Assembly: GCA_016235025.1 (NCBI GenBank)
Contig: JACRMV010000002.1
Span: 1 to 64,000 of the forward strand
DNA length: 64,000 nucleotides
Origin: Rhodocyclales bacterium
GTDB lineage: Bacteria; Pseudomonadota; Gammaproteobacteria; Burkholderiales; Rhodocyclaceae
Reading direction: 5' to 3'
In this document: positions 55,045 to 64,000 of the stretch, piece by piece
Numbering within the stretch: the first letter of the stretch is position 1
Layout: each line of letters begins with the position of its first letter
Notes under the pieces: generated by a model
Seen by the model: the letters and a program-made list of their open reading frames with translations, nothing else
What the model was told of the DNA's origin: nothing
The model's database searches: none
Translations under genes and position numbers: made by a program

Positions 55045-56148
55045 TCAGGGGTAGAAAAGATAGAGGCGATAACCGCTGGCCGCCAGATTGTCGGTGGCAA
55101 CGCTAAAGTTCACGGCCGCTTCGCCATTGGGCGGCATGCCTGCAGCGAGCGCGGTTTTGCTGTCCGGGGCGGGCAAATATTCGACAGGGGCAAGAACTTT
55201 GCGCGCAATGGCCTTGTCTGCCGTATCGGTCAGGGTAAGCTCGAGGCGGGGCCAGGCCTGGGCAAACGGCGCACGATTCTTCAGCGTGGCGGAGACATTG
55301 AGCCGCTCTGCGTGCTGCGGGTCGGGATGCAGGTCGGAGGCCTCGATGCCGATCAACTCGGCTTTGGCCGGCAGGCCCATCTCGCAACCGGCAAGATCGC
55401 ACAGGGCAATCAGCGCCGGGCGCGTGTCCGGCATCCGTGTTGCCAGTTCGACGCGAAAGGCGAGGGTCATCTGCGCCGCCAGCGTCAGGAGCGCGAGCAG
55501 GCTGCCGACCAGCCAGGGCCAGCGGCGTGGCGCGGGCGGCGCCAGAATGAAAAATGGTTCAGGGTGTTCGGGGGTAGGTTCAGGAGCGGGTTCGAGGGCC
55601 GGTTCAGTCTCCGGTTCCGCGGCGGGTTCCAGCATTTCGATAACCGGAGTGGAGGCGGCGGGTGCCTCGGATTCTGGTTCAGGAACAGGCTCAAAAGTCG
55701 GCGCTGGTAATACGGCGGTTTCAGTGACTCGAGGCTCCTGCGGCGGCGCTGGCTCCGGTGCTGCAGCGATTTCCGGCCCGATTGCGGGCCCGGGCGTGGA
55801 TGCTGGTTCCGCAGATGTCCTCCAGAGCGGTCTCCAGAAGCTTTTCCGGGGTGTCTCGATGGGTGGCGTCGTGATTGTGTCCGGCGTGTCCGGAGCGTCC
55901 GTTGCTTCGGCAATCGTGTCGCTGCTCGCCGGTTCGGGTATGTGCTCCAGTTGCTCCAGTGTTTGCGCTGGCGCCAGGTGCTCCACTGGCGGCGGGCGGA
56001 GGATGCGGGTTGCGGGCTCTTCCAGCAGGGTGTCGAGCGCATTGAAGGCGTGCTGGCACTGGCCGCAGCGGACGCGGCCAGACTGTGCCCGGAGCTGCTC
56101 GGGAGTGACGCGAAACAGGGTCTGGCAGGCCGGGCAACGGGTCAGCAT
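55045..56148 (-). CDS. zinc-ribbon and DUF3426 membrane protein
   Basis: A 367-aa protein: N-terminal MJ0042-type zinc ribbon (CPACQTLFRVTPEQLR ... VRCGQCQHAFNA), a long Pro/Glu-rich linker (about 45-205), one membrane helix (WPWLVGSLLALLTLAAQMTL) and a C-terminal DUF3426 domain. Function unknown; commonly next to prmA in this group. The linker carries AVLPAPTF from a dispersed repeat copy. Confidence 0.88.
   Translation of the reverse strand: MLTRCPACQTLFRVTPEQLRAQSGRVRCGQCQHAFNALDTLLEEPATRILRPPPVEHLAPAQTLEQLEHIPEPASSDTIAEATDAPDTPDTITTPPIETPRKSFWRPLWRTSAEPASTPGPAIGPEIAAAPEPAPPQEPRVTETAVLPAPTFEPVPEPESEAPAASTPVIEMLEPAAEPETEPALEPAPEPTPEHPEPFFILAPPAPRRWPWLVGSLLALLTLAAQMTLAFRVELATRMPDTRPALIALCDLAGCEMGLPAKAELIGIEASDLHPDPQHAERLNVSATLKNRAPFAQAWPRLELTLTDTADKAIARKVLAPVEYLPAPDSKTALAAGMPPNGEAAVNFSVATDNLAASGYRLYLFYP
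55693..55717 (+). repeat. dispersed 25-bp repeat, copy 11 (in DUF3426 gene)
   Basis: 23 of 25 bases match the consensus; on the gene (minus) strand it encodes AVLPAPTF. Confidence 0.85.
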
Positions 56149-57059
56149 GGCGGCATTTCACCTTCCAGCCGGATCCAGCCTTCATGTGTTTCCCCGACGT
56201 GCAGCGGCAGCCAGGGCGCATAGGCAGCGATGACTTGCCGGGCCTGTGTTTCGAGGATGCCGGAGAGCGCGATGCGGCCCCCCGGTTTGACGCGTCCGGC
56301 CAGCAGCGGGGCGAGTACGCACAGCGGATTGGTCAGGATGTTGGCGACGACGATGTCGAACTGTTCCGCGAGCGGCTCGCGCGAATGGCGCAGTTCGAGT
56401 GCCACGTCATTGTTGGCGGCATTGTCGCGGGCGACGGCGAGGGCGTTGCTGTCGATATCCACGCCCAGTACGGTGGTCGCGCCAAGTTTGGCGGCGGCGA
56501 TGGCAAGGATGCCCGAACCGCAGCCGTAATCGAGCAGATGGAGCGGCTCCGCGTCCCTGTCCTTGAGGGTTTCGGTGAGCCAGCGCAGGCAGAGAAACGT
56601 TGTCGGATGCGAGCCGGTACCGAAGGCGAGGCCGGGATCGAGTACCAGATTGATGGCATCGGCATTCGGCGCGGCATGCCAGGAGGGGACGATCCACAGC
56701 CGGTCGGTGATCCGGATCGGATCGAATTGCGCCTGGGTCAGGCGCACCCAATCCTGTTCGGCGACGTCTTCCAGCGTGATTTCCGGCAGCGGGACGATGC
56801 CGGCGGCGAGCGTCGCAGCGGTGATGCGACTGACCAGATCAGCGGCGGGTTCGAACAGGGCGGTGACACAACTCTCATGCCACAGCGGCGTGGACAGTGC
56901 GGTGCTGCCGTCCGGTTCGCCAAATTGCGGGGTTTCCTGCTCGGTGCCGGCCCAGGCATCTTCCACGCTGACCGAGATGGCCCCTGCTGTTTCCAGTAAG
57001 GCATCGGAGAGTGCGTCGACATGCGCTGCATCGGTTTTGAGGGCGACACTGACCCACAT
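56142..57059 (-). CDS. prmA: ribosomal protein L11 methyltransferase
   Basis: A 305-aa SAM methyltransferase that trimethylates L11. SAM motif LLDYGCGSGILAIAAAKLGA, GVDIDSNAL, and NPP-like VVANILTNPL; the N-terminal substrate domain is present (LDPGLAFGTGSHPTT before the core). ATG 57059 (MWVSVALKTDAAHVD) is the family start. Confidence 0.95.
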   Translation of the reverse strand: MWVSVALKTDAAHVDALSDALLETAGAISVSVEDAWAGTEQETPQFGEPDGSTALSTPLWHESCVTALFEPAADLVSRITAATLAAGIVPLPEITLEDVAEQDWVRLTQAQFDPIRITDRLWIVPSWHAAPNADAINLVLDPGLAFGTGSHPTTFLCLRWLTETLKDRDAEPLHLLDYGCGSGILAIAAAKLGATTVLGVDIDSNALAVARDNAANNDVALELRHSREPLAEQFDIVVANILTNPLCVLAPLLAGRVKPGGRIALSGILETQARQVIAAYAPWLPLHVGETHEGWIRLEGEMPPC

Positions 57060-57063
57060 GCCG

Positions 57064-58428
57064 TTATTTTCCTTTGTTGGCGTCGGATTTGGCCGCGAGT
57101 TTTTCTTCAAGGTAGTGAATGCTGGTGCCGCCCTTGATGAAGCGCTCGTCGAGCATGAGTTCCTGATGCAGCGGGATATTGGTCTTGATGCCGGTGACCA
57201 TCATTTCGGAGAGGGCGATGCGCATGCGACGGATGGCCTGGCCGCGGTCTTCGCCGCTGCTGATGACCTTGCCGATCATCGAATCGTAGTGCGGTGGCAC
57301 GGTATAGCCGGAATATGCGTGCGAATCGACGCGAATGCCGGGGCCGCCTGGTGGATGCCAGGTGTCGATTTTCCCCGGCGAAGGGGTGAATTTGAAGGGG
57401 TCTTCGGCATTGATGCGGCATTCGATGGCATGGCCGCGAATTTCGATGTCGCGCTGCTTGAGCCAGAGTTTCTCGCCGGAAGCGATGCGGATTTGCGCCT
57501 GGACGATATCTACGCCGGTGACTTGCTCGGTGACCGGATGCTCGACCTGAACCCGGGTGTTCATCTCGATGAAGTAGAACTCGCCATTTTCGTAGAGGAA
57601 TTCAAAGGTACCCGCACCCCGGTAATTGATGCGGCGGCAGGCTTCGGCACAGCGCTCGCCAACGCGGGCGATGATGCGGCGGTTGACGCCGGGAGCCGGG
57701 GCCTCTTCGATCACCTTCTGGTGGCGGCGCTGCATGGAACAGTCGCGTTCGCCCAGATAAACCGAGGCGCCAAAGCTATCCGACAAAACCTGGATCTCGA
57801 TGTGGCGAGGGTTTTCGAGGAACTTCTCCATGTATACGGTGGGGTTGTTGAAGGCAGCGCCCGCCTCGCTGCGGGTCATGGTGACGGCGTTGAGCAGTGC
57901 GGCTTCAGTGTGCACCACGCGCATGCCGCGACCGCCGCCGCCGCCGGCCGCCTTGATGATGACCGGGTAGCCCACCGCGCGTGCGATCTTGGTGATCTCC
58001 TTGGGATCGTCAGGCAGGGCACCTTCAGAGCCGGGCACGCAGGGTACGCCGGCGTCTTTCATGGCATTCTTGGCGCTGACCTTGTCGCCCATCAGGCGGA
58101 TGGTTTCCGGTCGCGGGCCGATGAAGGCAAAGCCTGACGTCTCGACCCGTTCGGCGAAGTCGGCATTTTCCGAGAGGAAGCCATAGCCCGGGTGAATCGC
58201 CTCCGCATCGGTCACTTCGGCGGCCGAGATGATGGCCGGGATATTGAGGTAGCTTTGTCCCGAGGGTGCCGGACCAATGCAGACCGACTCATCGGCGAGC
58301 TTGACGTATTTGGCTTCCGTATCGGCTTCCGAGTGTACCGCGACGGTCTTGACGCCCAGTTCGCGGCAGGCGCGCAACACACGCAGCGCAATCTCGCCGC
58401 GATTGGCAATAAGCACTTTTCCGAACAT
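57064..58428 (-). CDS. accC: biotin carboxylase
   Basis: A 454-aa subunit of acetyl-CoA carboxylase that carboxylates biotin with ATP and bicarbonate. Start [23 protein letters not shown]-grasp with [14 protein letters not shown]; catalytic [16 protein letters not shown]. It lies 2 bp downstream of accB. Confidence 0.98.
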   Translation of the reverse strand: MFGKVLIANRGEIALRVLRACRELGVKTVAVHSEADTEAKYVKLADESVCIGPAPSGQSYLNIPAIISAAEVTDAEAIHPGYGFLSENADFAERVETSGFAFIGPRPETIRLMGDKVSAKNAMKDAGVPCVPGSEGALPDDPKEITKIARAVGYPVIIKAAGGGGGRGMRVVHTEAALLNAVTMTRSEAGAAFNNPTVYMEKFLENPRHIEIQVLSDSFGASVYLGERDCSMQRRHQKVIEEAPAPGVNRRIIARVGERCAEACRRINYRGAGTFEFLYENGEFYFIEMNTRVQVEHPVTEQVTGVDIVQAQIRIASGEKLWLKQRDIEIRGHAIECRINAEDPFKFTPSPGKIDTWHPPGGPGIRVDSHAYSGYTVPPHYDSMIGKVISSGEDRGQAIRRMRIALSEMMVTGIKTNIPLHQELMLDERFIKGGTSIHYLEEKLAAKSDANKGK

Positions 58429-58430
58429 GG

Positions 58431-58889
58431 TCAGGCAATCACGAAGAGCGGCTGGCCGTATTCCACGGCTTGCCCATTTTCGACCAGGATGGCCTTGATG
58501 GTGCCGGTGGCGTCGGATTCGATTTCATTCATCAACTTCATGGCTTCGATGATGCACAAGGTCTGGCCGGCAGTGACCGACTGGCCGACTTCGGCAAAGG
58601 GCGGCGTGTCGGGGCCGCCAGCGCGATAGAAGGTGCCCACCATGGGCGATTTCACGATATGCCCGGCGGTTTCAGCCGGCGGTGCGGGCTCGGTAGCAGA
58701 AGTCGGCGCTGGCGATGCGGCAGTCAGCGGGGCGAGGGCTGCTGCTGGCGCAGTGACGTAGGTTGCGGCGGGGGTGGCCCCCGGATTTTTTGCGATCCGG
58801 ATTTTTTCTTCGCCTTCGCTGATTTCAAGCTCCGAAATGCCGGAATTTTGCACGAGGTCAATCAGGGTCTTGAGCTTTCTCAGATCCAT
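58431..58889 (-). CDS. accB: biotin carboxyl carrier protein
   Basis: A 152-aa carrier. N-terminal [20 protein letters not shown], an Ala/Pro linker (about 35-75), and the biotinyl domain with the biotin site [13 protein letters not shown]. The linker contains AASPAPTS from a dispersed repeat copy, close to the usual Ala/Pro composition of this linker, so the insertion is easily tolerated. Operon with accC. Confidence 0.97.
   Translation of the reverse strand: MDLRKLKTLIDLVQNSGISELEISEGEEKIRIAKNPGATPAATYVTAPAAALAPLTAASPAPTSATEPAPPAETAGHIVKSPMVGTFYRAGGPDTPPFAEVGQSVTAGQTLCIIEAMKLMNEIESDATGTIKAILVENGQAVEYGQPLFVIA
58698..58722 (+). repeat. dispersed 25-bp repeat, copy 12 (in accB)
   Basis: 22 of 25 bases match the consensus; on the accB (minus) strand it encodes AASPAPTS. 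Confidence 0.75.
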
Positions 58890-58938
58890 GGAGGGGCTCC
58901 TTTATGTGGTGGATATGGCGTTCGGCTACCGCCGCGAA

Positions 58939-59436
58939 TCAGACAGCGGCGGGTGCGCGCAGATGAAAGAGGGCGGCTTCGAGCGCGAGACTGTAGCCAT
59001 GGCTGCCGAGGCCGACAATGACGCCGGTGGCAATGTCGGAAAAATAGGAATGCCGGCGGAATGGCTCGCGGGCATGGATATTGGACAGATGGACTTCGAT
59101 GAAGGGGATGGCAACGGCCGCCAGCGCATCGCGCAGAGCCACGCTGGTATGTGTGTAGCCGGCGGGATTGATGATGATGAAGCCGATCTGCTGCTCGCGG
59201 GCAGACTGAATACGGTCGATCAACTCGCCTTCGTGGTTGCTCTGGAAGCTTTCCAGGCGCACGCCACAGACGCGGGCCCGCGCTTCCATCGTGGCATGAA
59301 TGTCAGCGAGCGTGGTATGCCCGTAAATCCCCGGCTCGCGCGTGCCAAGCAGGTTGAGGTTGGGTCCGTGAAGTACCAGAACAGCCGCGCTTTGATCGGT
59401 GCTGCTGGTGGTTTTGTTGTGTGTTTGCTTCGTCAT
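58939..59436 (-). CDS. aroQ: 3-dehydroquinate dehydratase, type II
   Basis: A 165-aa shikimate-pathway enzyme: [20 protein letters not shown] with the active-site Tyr, [19 protein letters not shown], and [17 protein letters not shown]. The first 15-20 residues (Thr/Ser-rich) extend beyond the usual start, so the true start may be later. It is 49 bp upstream of accB, a typical aroQ-accB-accC order. Confidence 0.95.
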   Translation of the reverse strand: MTKQTHNKTTSSTDQSAAVLVLHGPNLNLLGTREPGIYGHTTLADIHATMEARARVCGVRLESFQSNHEGELIDRIQSAREQQIGFIIINPAGYTHTSVALRDALAAVAIPFIEVHLSNIHAREPFRRHSYFSDIATGVIVGLGSHGYSLALEAALFHLRAPAAV

Positions 59437-59475
59437 GACCGCAAGTTTGCCGCAAATGACCGCAGTTTGTCCAGC

Positions 59476-60033
59476 TTATTGCTTCGATAGCACACGCAGC
59501 CGAGCGTCCAGGTCTGCTTCCGAAAACTGGCCCAGCTTGACTGAGTCGAGCTTGCCGGTACGGTCAATGATGGCCGTAAAAGGGAGCGCTTGTGCTGCAT
59601 TGCCGAGTGCTGCACTACCCTGCATGGTATCCATGGTGCCAATTAGCAATGGATAGGTAATTTTTTCTGCTTTGTTAAATTCGCGGACTTTATCTACACT
59701 ATCGATGGCGATACCGACAAATTGGACGCCGTTGGTCTTGTATTTATCCTGCAGCCGGGAAAACGCCGGCATTTCCTCACGGCAGGGCGGACACCAGGTT
59801 GCCCAGTAATTGACGACCAGTATTTTCCCGCGCCAGTCGGACAGCTTTTGCCATTGGCCATCGGAGGTGGCGAGCCGCAGGTTCATCAGGGTGTTCACTG
59901 CTGCTTGTGCCGCGTTCCCGCTGGAGGGTGGGGCTTGGGTGGCCTGTTGTTCCCGGCTGCAAAGATAGCCGGCGCTACTGGCGATGCCGGCTATGACGGC
60001 TGTCAGGGCGAAGCGGATGATGGACTTATTCAT
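59476..60033 (-). CDS. TlpA-like thioredoxin-fold lipoprotein or membrane-anchored thiol-disulphide protein
   Basis: A 185-aa periplasmic protein: N-terminal hydrophobic anchor (FALTAVIAGIASSAGYLC, where Cys could be a lipobox), then a thioredoxin fold with the redox motif WATWCPPCREEMPAF. It reduces or oxidises periplasmic thiols, perhaps for cytochrome assembly. It overlaps the upstream gene by 8 bp. Confidence 0.9.
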   Translation of the reverse strand: MNKSIIRFALTAVIAGIASSAGYLCSREQQATQAPPSSGNAAQAAVNTLMNLRLATSDGQWQKLSDWRGKILVVNYWATWCPPCREEMPAFSRLQDKYKTNGVQFVGIAIDSVDKVREFNKAEKITYPLLIGTMDTMQGSAALGNAAQALPFTAIIDRTGKLDSVKLGQFSEADLDARLRVLSKQ

Positions 60034-60637
60034 TGTTTGAAAGGCTCATGGTTTGAGGGGTGAGCAGTATTTTGACGGCGGAAGCGGGTGCACTTTGACT
60101 GCCCGAGTGTCGACGCTGCCTGTTTGAGGGGAAAACGTCAAGCAGGATGGTAGTGTTTTCCAGTTCCAGCGCAAAGCGATCTTCCATTCCATTGGCTTGT
60201 CTGCGAGGCAGTTCCTGTGTTTCAAACGGCAGTCCATGCGCCAGTAGCCAGATTTCCACATCCTTGCTGCTGTCGGCGAAAATATGAAGGTGGATCGGAG
60301 AATAACGGCCGGCAGTGCCATCGAGTACTGCGCCGGTAAGCCGGGGCTCGAATGCGTCGAACAGGTGCATGGCATTGAGTGCCGTCTGACGTAGTTCGTG
60401 CAAGCGTTCGCTGTGTTCGTCTGCCTGGAAAATTGACTGCCAGGCGCGAAGTTCAACCTCGATTTCTTCATTGGTCGGGAGCGCCGTATCTTTGTCTGCC
60501 CCCATGGTTCGCGCAGCCTTGCGCTTTGCTGTTGCGTAATCGGTAATGCCGGTTTCAGCCATGAGCCGCGCGGCGGCGCCGGCGATGGCGCGACGCAGAT
60601 GGCTGGTGGCAGCAGGGGCGGGTTTGCGGCGCGGCAT
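60026..60637 (-). CDS. hypothetical 203-aa protein beside mpl
   Basis: A soluble 203-aa protein. The N-terminal part (RAIAGAAARLMAETGITDYA; TAKRKAARTMGADKDTALPT) is helical and the middle (PRLTGAVLDGTAGRYSPIHL; HIFADSSKDVEIWLLAHGLP) resembles a nucleotidyltransferase-like fold. Proteins of this type occur next to mpl or tlpA in related bacteria, but no function is known to me. Confidence 0.75.
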   Translation of the reverse strand: MPRRKPAPAATSHLRRAIAGAAARLMAETGITDYATAKRKAARTMGADKDTALPTNEEIEVELRAWQSIFQADEHSERLHELRQTALNAMHLFDAFEPRLTGAVLDGTAGRYSPIHLHIFADSSKDVEIWLLAHGLPFETQELPRRQANGMEDRFALELENTTILLDVFPSNRQRRHSGSQSAPASAVKILLTPQTMSLSNNE

Positions 60638-60696
60638 GGCAGGGAAAAATTAGGCACCGGTTAGAATCCGCGAACATTATTTCACGGAACGATGAC

Positions 60697-62046
60697 ATGC
60701 ATATTCATATCCTCGGCGTTTGTGGCACGTTCATGGGCGGAATCGCTCTTTTGGCGCGCGAGGCAGGACATCGGGTGACCGGTTGCGACTCTAATGTTTA
60801 CCCGCCGATGAGTACGCAGTTGGTGGCGCAGGGCATTGATCTGGTAGAAGGCTACGACGCGGAGCAGTTGGCTCTGAAGCCGGATATGTGGGTTGTGGGC
60901 AACGCCGTTTCGCGCGGAAATCCTTTACTGGAAGCCATTCTTGCCAACAGCCTGCCCTATGTCTCTGGTCCGCAGTGGTTGGCCGACGCTATTTTGCGTG
61001 GGCGCTGGGTGTTGGCGGTGGCCGGTACGCATGGCAAGACCACGACAACTTCGATGCTGGCCTGGATACTGGAGGAAGCCGGCCTGAATCCATCCTTTCT
61101 GGTTGGCGGCGTTCCCACTGGCTTCGGTATTTCCGCGCGACTCACCGATTCTCCTTTTTTTGTGATCGAGGCGGACGAGTACGACACGGCGTTTTGCGAC
61201 AAGCGTTCCAAGTTTGTTCACTACCGGCCGCGAACGGTGGTGCTGAACAATCTCGAGTTCGATCATGCAGACATTTTTCATGATCTTGCGGCCATCGAAA
61301 CGCAATTTCATCATTTGGTACGTACTCTTCCCGGAAATGGGCTGATTGTCGCGAATGCGACCGAAGATGCCCTGAAACGCGTGCTGCAACGTGGTTGCTG
61401 GACGCCGGTGGAGTGGTTCAATTCCGCGGTCGACTGGTCGATTACTGAATCGGCGGGAGGCGGATTTGATGTGTTTCAGGCAGGCAGGCGGGTGGGGTGT
61501 GCGGAGTCGTTCGATCTTCCAGGTGTGCATAATCGCGCCAATGCGCTGGCTGCCCTGCTGGCTGCACGCCATGTCGGGGTGCCCATTGCGAGTGGGCTGA
61601 AGGCATTGACAACATTCCGTGGCGTCAGGCGGCGACTTGAGGTGCGAGGCGTAGAGCGAGGTGTGACAGTGATCGATGATTTTGCGCACCACCCCACGGC
61701 AATTCGCGCCACGCTTGAGGCGTTGTGCCAATCCAACCCCGACTCGCGGTTACTGGCGGTGCTTGAGCCCCGATCCAACACCATGAAATTGGGTGTGATG
61801 GCAGCGCAATTGCCAGCCAGCCTCAACCTGGCTGCCCAGGTATTTTGCTATTCGCGCAATCTTGGCTGGAATGTCGCCGAGGCGCTGGCACCGTTGGGCC
61901 GGAAGGCGGCGGTATTTGATGAGATTGAGCAACTGATCGCCGCTGTGGCAGTTGAAGCGCGCACAGGAGATCGGATCGTTGTCATGAGCAACGGCGGGTT
62001 TGAGGGGGTGCATGAATGCCTTCTGCAAGCATTGCGCGCCCGTTGA
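60697..62046 (+). CDS. mpl: UDP-N-acetylmuramate:L-alanyl-gamma-D-glutamyl-meso-diaminopimelate ligase
   Basis: A 449-aa Mur ligase that recycles murein tripeptide onto UDP-MurNAc. Motifs: HIHILGVCGTFMGGIALLAR, ATP loop AVAGTHGKTTTTSMLAWIL, VIEADEYDTAFCDKRSKFVH, VIDDFAHHPTAIRATLEAL and MSNGGFEG. Divergent from the hypothetical gene, 59 bp apart. Confidence 0.95.
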   Translation: MHIHILGVCGTFMGGIALLAREAGHRVTGCDSNVYPPMSTQLVAQGIDLVEGYDAEQLALKPDMWVVGNAVSRGNPLLEAILANSLPYVSGPQWLADAILRGRWVLAVAGTHGKTTTTSMLAWILEEAGLNPSFLVGGVPTGFGISARLTDSPFFVIEADEYDTAFCDKRSKFVHYRPRTVVLNNLEFDHADIFHDLAAIETQFHHLVRTLPGNGLIVANATEDALKRVLQRGCWTPVEWFNSAVDWSITESAGGGFDVFQAGRRVGCAESFDLPGVHNRANALAALLAARHVGVPIASGLKALTTFRGVRRRLEVRGVERGVTVIDDFAHHPTAIRATLEALCQSNPDSRLLAVLEPRSNTMKLGVMAAQLPASLNLAAQVFCYSRNLGWNVAEALAPLGRKAAVFDEIEQLIAAVAVEARTGDRIVVMSNGGFEGVHECLLQALRAR

Positions 62047-62316
62047 AACGGTTTGACCTGCATGCTTGCGATCTTTGCCCGGCGCGGCGAGACCGGAAAT
62101 GCTTTTCGCTCGTGATAAACTTTGCGCGGTTTTTACTTATTTCTTTGACTCAGCTCAATACGTGGCTCCTTGACTGCGTGATAGCGCAGGGTGTGCCTGT
62201 GAGCGGTCATCGGACTTTGAATAATTACGTTTCGGTACGGCTATGACTGGCTTTTTGACTGGTTATCGGGAAGGTGCAGGCTATTGCCGTTCGACTGGCT
62301 GGTTTCTGCTGAAAAT
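62047..62316. other. intergenic region before the cytochrome oxidase genes
   Basis: 270 bp with AT-rich patches near 62108-62160 and 62215-62240 that could hold the cox promoter. No gene, strong hairpin or repeat seen. Confidence 0.4.
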
Positions 62317-63477
62317 ATGGGGTTTTTTGAAATGTGCATAAAAAAGACAGGGGTTCGGGCTGCGGCCCTATGGGCAAGCGGGGCAATTCTGGCTACGGTG
62401 ACAGCGTCGGCCCAAGCCGGGTACCAGTTGAACTTTCAAGAACCGGCGACCAAGCTCGCACGCGAGGTTTATGACCTTCACATGATGATGATGTACATCT
62501 GCGGCGTTATCTTCGTCGGGGTGTTCGGGGTCATGTTCTATTCCGTATTCAAACATCGCAAGTCATCGGGGCGGACGGCTGCAACATTTCATGAAAATAC
62601 AACGGTGGAGTTGATCTGGACGATTATTCCGACGATTATCCTGATAGTCATGGTGTGGCCGGTAACCAAGGCATTGATTGCCATGCGTGATACGTCAAGT
62701 GCTGACATAACGATCAAGGCAACCGGCTATCAATGGAAATGGGGCTATGACTACATCAAGGGCGAGGGCGAGGGCATCAAGTTCATGAGTATGTTGTCGA
62801 CCCCGCGGGAGCAGGTCGAGGGAAGGGCGCCCAAAGGCGAGCATTACCTGCTCGAAGTGGACAACAATGTTGTTGTTCCGGTAGGGAAAAAAATTCGCAT
62901 TCTCACTACGGCCGAAGATGTGATTCATGCTTGGTATGTGCCAGCGTTTGCAGTCAAGCAGGATGCGATACCCGGGTTCATTCGCGACACCTCGTTCCGC
63001 GCTGACAGAGAGGGAATTTTTCGTGGACAGTGCGCCGAGTTGTGCGGCAAGGATCATGGCTTCATGCCGATTGTTGTTGAGGTGGTGTCTGCCGAGAAAT
63101 ACAGCGCATGGGTGGCTGAGCAGAAGGCCAGGCTGTCCGTTGCGGCTGAGGATCCGAACAAGGTCTGGTCGCTCGATGAACTGAAGCAGCATGGCGAAGC
63201 GGTGTACACCAAAAATTGTGCGGCCTGTCACCAGGCGACCGGAAAAGGGCTGCCGCCGGCATTCCCGGCGCTTGATGGCTCGAAGATTGCAACCGGCTCC
63301 AAAGAGGTGCATCTCGATATCGTCCTGAATGGCAAGGCAGGGACCGCGATGCAGTCTTTCGGCAAACAATTATCGGATACGGACATCGCCGCCGTGCTGA
63401 CCTATGAACGTAATTCCTGGGGCAATAAGACGGGCGACATGGTGTTGCCGGCGGAAGTGAAGGCCGCCCGTAAATGA
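62317..63477 (+). CDS. coxB: cytochrome c oxidase subunit II with fused cytochrome c
   Basis: A 386-aa caa3-type subunit II. Signal peptide, two membrane helices (MMMMYICGVIFVGVFGVMF; VELIWTIIPTIILIVMVWPV), the CuA domain (ECCs pattern: HAWYVPAFAVKQDAIPG and FRGQCAELCGKDHGFMP) and a C-terminal cytochrome c with CAACH and a Met in TAMQSFGKQ. ATG 62317 is chosen; TTG 62284 or ATG 62332 remain possible because no clear ribosome site is visible. Confidence 0.94.
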   Translation: MGFFEMCIKKTGVRAAALWASGAILATVTASAQAGYQLNFQEPATKLAREVYDLHMMMMYICGVIFVGVFGVMFYSVFKHRKSSGRTAATFHENTTVELIWTIIPTIILIVMVWPVTKALIAMRDTSSADITIKATGYQWKWGYDYIKGEGEGIKFMSMLSTPREQVEGRAPKGEHYLLEVDNNVVVPVGKKIRILTTAEDVIHAWYVPAFAVKQDAIPGFIRDTSFRADREGIFRGQCAELCGKDHGFMPIVVEVVSAEKYSAWVAEQKARLSVAAEDPNKVWSLDELKQHGEAVYTKNCAACHQATGKGLPPAFPALDGSKIATGSKEVHLDIVLNGKAGTAMQSFGKQLSDTDIAAVLTYERNSWGNKTGDMVLPAEVKAARK

Positions 63478-63526
63478 TTGCCGAAATTTGGGTAAGGAAT
63501 ATTGAGTCGGATATCAGGAGATTGAA

Positions 63527-64000
63527 ATGAACATAGCTACAGCCGCAAATGGGCACGTCACGGCCCATGACGATCACGATCATGCACCCAAGGGGATGAT
63601 GCGCTGGTTGACGACCACCAATCACAAGGATATTGGTTCGATGTACCTGTGGTTCAGTTTTTTCATGTTTTTGGTCGGGGGCTGTATGGCGCTCACGATT
63701 CGTTCCGAGCTTTTCCAGCCGGGACTGCAGATTGTCAGGCCCGAGTTCTTCAATCAATTGACAACGCTGCATGGCTTGATCATGGTGTTCGGGGCCATCA
63801 TGCCGGCTTTCGTCGGCTTCGCCAACTGGATGATCCCGTTGCAAATCGGAGCTTCCGATATGGCGTTCGGGCGCATGAATAACTGGAGTTTCTGGCTGTT
63901 GCCGCCCGCCGCCTTGCTGTTGGTGGCGTCGATGTTTGTTCCGGGGGGCGCTGCCGCCGCCGGATGGACGCTTTATCCGCCGCTGACGATTCAGCAGGGG
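63527..64000 (+). CDS. coxA: cytochrome c oxidase subunit I (partial, runs off window)
   Basis: The first 158 codons of the haem-copper oxidase core subunit: [40 protein letters not shown] with a haem a ligand His, [24 protein letters not shown] precedes ATG at 63527. It lies 49 bp after coxB in the same operon. The 3' part is outside the window. Confidence 0.97.
   Translation, partial: MNIATAANGHVTAHDDHDHAPKGMMRWLTTTNHKDIGSMYLWFSFFMFLVGGCMALTIRSELFQPGLQIVRPEFFNQLTTLHGLIMVFGAIMPAFVGFANWMIPLQIGASDMAFGRMNNWSFWLLPPAALLLVASMFVPGGAAAAGWTLYPPLTIQQG

Overview
The window comes from a GC-rich betaproteobacterium. The gene order (mreBCD-mrdA-rodA-rlpA, dacA-dat-ybeD-lipB-lipA, accBC-prmA, mpl, a cytochrome-c-domain coxB followed by coxA) and the protein sequences suggest Rhodocyclales/Sterolibacteriaceae-like relatives. 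This placement is inferred from general knowledge of these families, not from a search.

Layout. 1-3660 is a scrap-yard. It holds a 141-bp exact copy of part of comM, a run of small minus-strand genes (hydrophilic peptide, CBS protein, zinc-ribbon protein, 98-aa unknown, 24-aa membrane peptide), a broken IS91-family transposase, two out-of-context uvrA pieces, a hyfE tail and an orphan NtrC-type operator. Next come a shortened ubiK, intact comM, a metallo-hydrolase, mscL, a secreted PKD-like protein, an AsmA protein, carbonic anhydrase, a ROK sugar kinase, tRNA-Arg(CCG) and a cytochrome c. At 11710-14655 lies a 981-aa membrane protein joining a periplasmic Cache sensor to a double AAA+ Clp unfoldase. 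It is followed by rep, a DUF4197 gene, lipA-lipB-ybeD-dat-dacA, a plus-strand heavy-metal RND efflux cassette ending in a PII-like gene (21484-27766), and the rod-shape operon rlpA-rodA-mrdA-mreDCB.

From 34466: gatCAB, a coiled-coil secreted protein, pyrE, xth, yqjDEK-like genes and a RavA/ViaA-like pair. A minus-strand block (51822 down to 44426) encodes an archaic chaperone-usher pilus (three SCPU proteins, chaperone, usher) followed by YfiR-like and membrane diguanylate cyclase genes, which suggests c-di-GMP control of the pilus. Then apaH and plsC (overlapping tails), a glycine-zipper lipoprotein, a PfkB kinase, a DUF3426 protein, prmA, accC, accB, aroQ, tlpA, an unknown gene, mpl, coxB and the start of coxA.

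Two observations stand out. First, a dispersed ~25-bp repeat (core AAAAGTCGGCGC) occurs 12 times plus one weak copy. Ten copies lie inside protein-coding sequence, always in the same reading frame: they give the peptide KVGAGDTA in one orientation and AVSPAPTF in the other, and they sit in variable linkers or loops of unrelated proteins. This looks like either a micro-element that invades genes or an uptake-type signal. Second, the Cache-Clp fusion at 11710-14655 looks like a signal-gated, membrane-tethered unfoldase whose second AAA+ ring has lost key residues.
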